A stretch of DNA of 40,734 nucleotides. It comes from Candidatus Gastranaerophilales bacterium. Its GTDB lineage: Bacteria; Cyanobacteriota; Vampirovibrionia; Gastranaerophilales; Gastranaerophilaceae. The position numbers and the translations under genes are program-made. Where the stretch lies: NCBI GenBank assembly GCA_944323155.1, contig CALURL010000015.1, forward strand, positions 1-40,734, written 5' to 3'. Position 1 is the first letter of the stretch. Every line of letters begins with the position of its first letter. Below, piece after piece: positions 40,036 through 40,734 of the stretch. A model generated the notes under the pieces. The model saw nothing but the letters and a program-made list of their open reading frames with translations, was not told the origin of the DNA and ran no database searches.

Positions 40036-40734
40036 TTACCAAGGATAATCGTCTTTTATCTGCCAGCCGTCATACTGTATAAGAGCACCACACCACTCGC
40101 CTGATTGGTTATTACCAATTTTTTCTTTACACCCTCTATTACCATCCAGCAAATCCTCTCTTGTTTGCCCTATTCCATACATATTAATATTTGTTGTTGA
40201 AGGGTTTAATATTATATGGAATATATCTCTACCATACAGATTTGGTTTTTGCTTGCCGTTTAAATCTATTCTCATAAAAATAGTTGTTCCATATACAGTT
40301 TGTCCAGCATCATCAGACCATCCATCCAATGAAAGTGTTATAACTATACCATTGTTAATTATAAAACTATAACTATGTGCATTAGAACCATTACGTTGAA
40401 CTCCATTACGCCAATAAAATATATAATCGCATTTTTCTCTTTCCTGACTTGATGATCCTGCAGGGCATTCTTCGACCGATTTTATATAAGGAATTAAATA
40501 TTTATGAGCAAAATTATTCAAAGAAACATCAACTTGATCCAGAGAAGTTAGCCCAGATGCAATATCCCAGCCGGATATATCACCGTGATCTTTCTGAGCC
40601 ATAACAAGTGCCTGAGAAATTGTAGAATAAGCTTGTTTTAACCTGTTCACCGTGACTTTTTTCTGATAATTTAAAATTACAGAAGGTAAGGTCATTGCAG
40701 CAACAACACCTATTATACCGAGGGTAATTAAGAC
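40036..40734 (-). CDS. Type IV prepilin-like protein, N-terminus cut by window edge
   Basis: The frame is open on the minus strand from 40734 to the stop at 40036, 232 residues visible. The first residues, VLITLGIIGVVAAMTLPSVI, are the hydrophobic prepilin helix, so only the leader and the first few mature residues lie outside. It shares DLNGKQKPNLYGRDIF with the gene at 17853 and the C-terminus CGALIQYDGWQIKDDYPW with the pseudogene at 33538. Several Cys pairs are present. It would be anchored in the inner membrane and assembled by a type IV pilus or type II-like system, none of which is in the window. The apparent internal start at 40695 is not the true one. Confidence 0.88.
   Translation of the reverse strand, partial: VLITLGIIGVVAAMTLPSVILNYQKKVTVNRLKQAYSTISQALVMAQKDHGDISGWDIASGLTSLDQVDVSLNNFAHKYLIPYIKSVEECPAGSSSQEREKCDYIFYWRNGVQRNGSNAHSYSFIINNGIVITLSLDGWSDDAGQTVYGTTIFMRIDLNGKQKPNLYGRDIFHIILNPSTTNINMYGIGQTREDLLDGNRGCKEKIGNNQSGEWCGALIQYDGWQIKDDYPW

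Noticed and set aside
1-40734. tRNA genes, CRISPR arrays, insertion sequences, phage or toxin-antitoxin modules
   Set aside because: I looked for cloverleaf arms, regularly spaced direct repeats, transposase motifs and terminal inverted repeats and saw none that could be supported. The XRE gene has no toxin partner next to it.

Overview
The window is AT-rich bacterial DNA with dense genes on both strands. It most resembles a gut-type member of the non-photosynthetic sister lineage of Cyanobacteria (Vampirovibrionia / 'Melainabacteria', order Gastranaerophilales). Three things point there. There is a cyanobacterial Ycf45-type AAA ATPase (21910-23541). There are several prepilin-like genes with the core FTLAEVLITLG. 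Energy genes are anaerobic: a 2-oxoacid:ferredoxin oxidoreductase and pyruvate phosphate dikinase. The assignment rests on recalled family patterns and is an inference.

Layout. 1-698: the 5' end of a 16S rRNA gene on the minus strand and its long upstream region. 699-6552: a small exported coiled-coil protein, a 569-aa protein of an unnamed family (family 'A' here), a TPR-type lytic transglycosylase and ManC. 6567-14186: a minus-strand operon of an 1816-aa coiled-coil protein, a GlcD-like flavoprotein and an HExxH protein. 14356-17032: ferredoxin oxidoreductase korDABC. 17156-18744: two small unknown proteins, a prepilin gene and a short upstream ORF holding a 10-G run. 18835-23541: ppdK, glutaredoxin and the Ycf45-like ATPase. 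23849-30995: a second family-A protein, a PlsC-like acyltransferase, an apparent cobalamin riboswitch in front of three unknown genes, and a shorter family-A protein. 31126-34228: prenyl synthase, signal peptidase I, a small unknown protein, an XRE regulator and a broken prepilin gene. 34491-39962: infA-rpmJ-rpsM-rpsK-rpsD-rpoA-rplQ-truA-rplM-rpsI. The window ends inside another prepilin gene.

The best candidates for undescribed biology are these. (1) Three family-A proteins keep their two ends and vary in the middle, as flagellins and other axial proteins do. Each is preceded by a promoter resembling the flagellar sigma-28/sigma-D consensus. (2) A compact cobalamin riboswitch with a terminator or RBS-masking hairpin controls an operon of unknown cysteine-motif and membrane proteins. 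(3) Simple repeats lie at surface-protein genes: (CCTAT)6 beside a family-A promoter, and G10 in a short ORF that would join a prepilin gene if the run had 8 or 11 Gs. (4) A giant cytoplasmic coiled-coil protein is translationally linked to a flavin dehydrogenase and a zincin-like protein.

No tRNA, CRISPR array, insertion sequence or phage gene was recognised.
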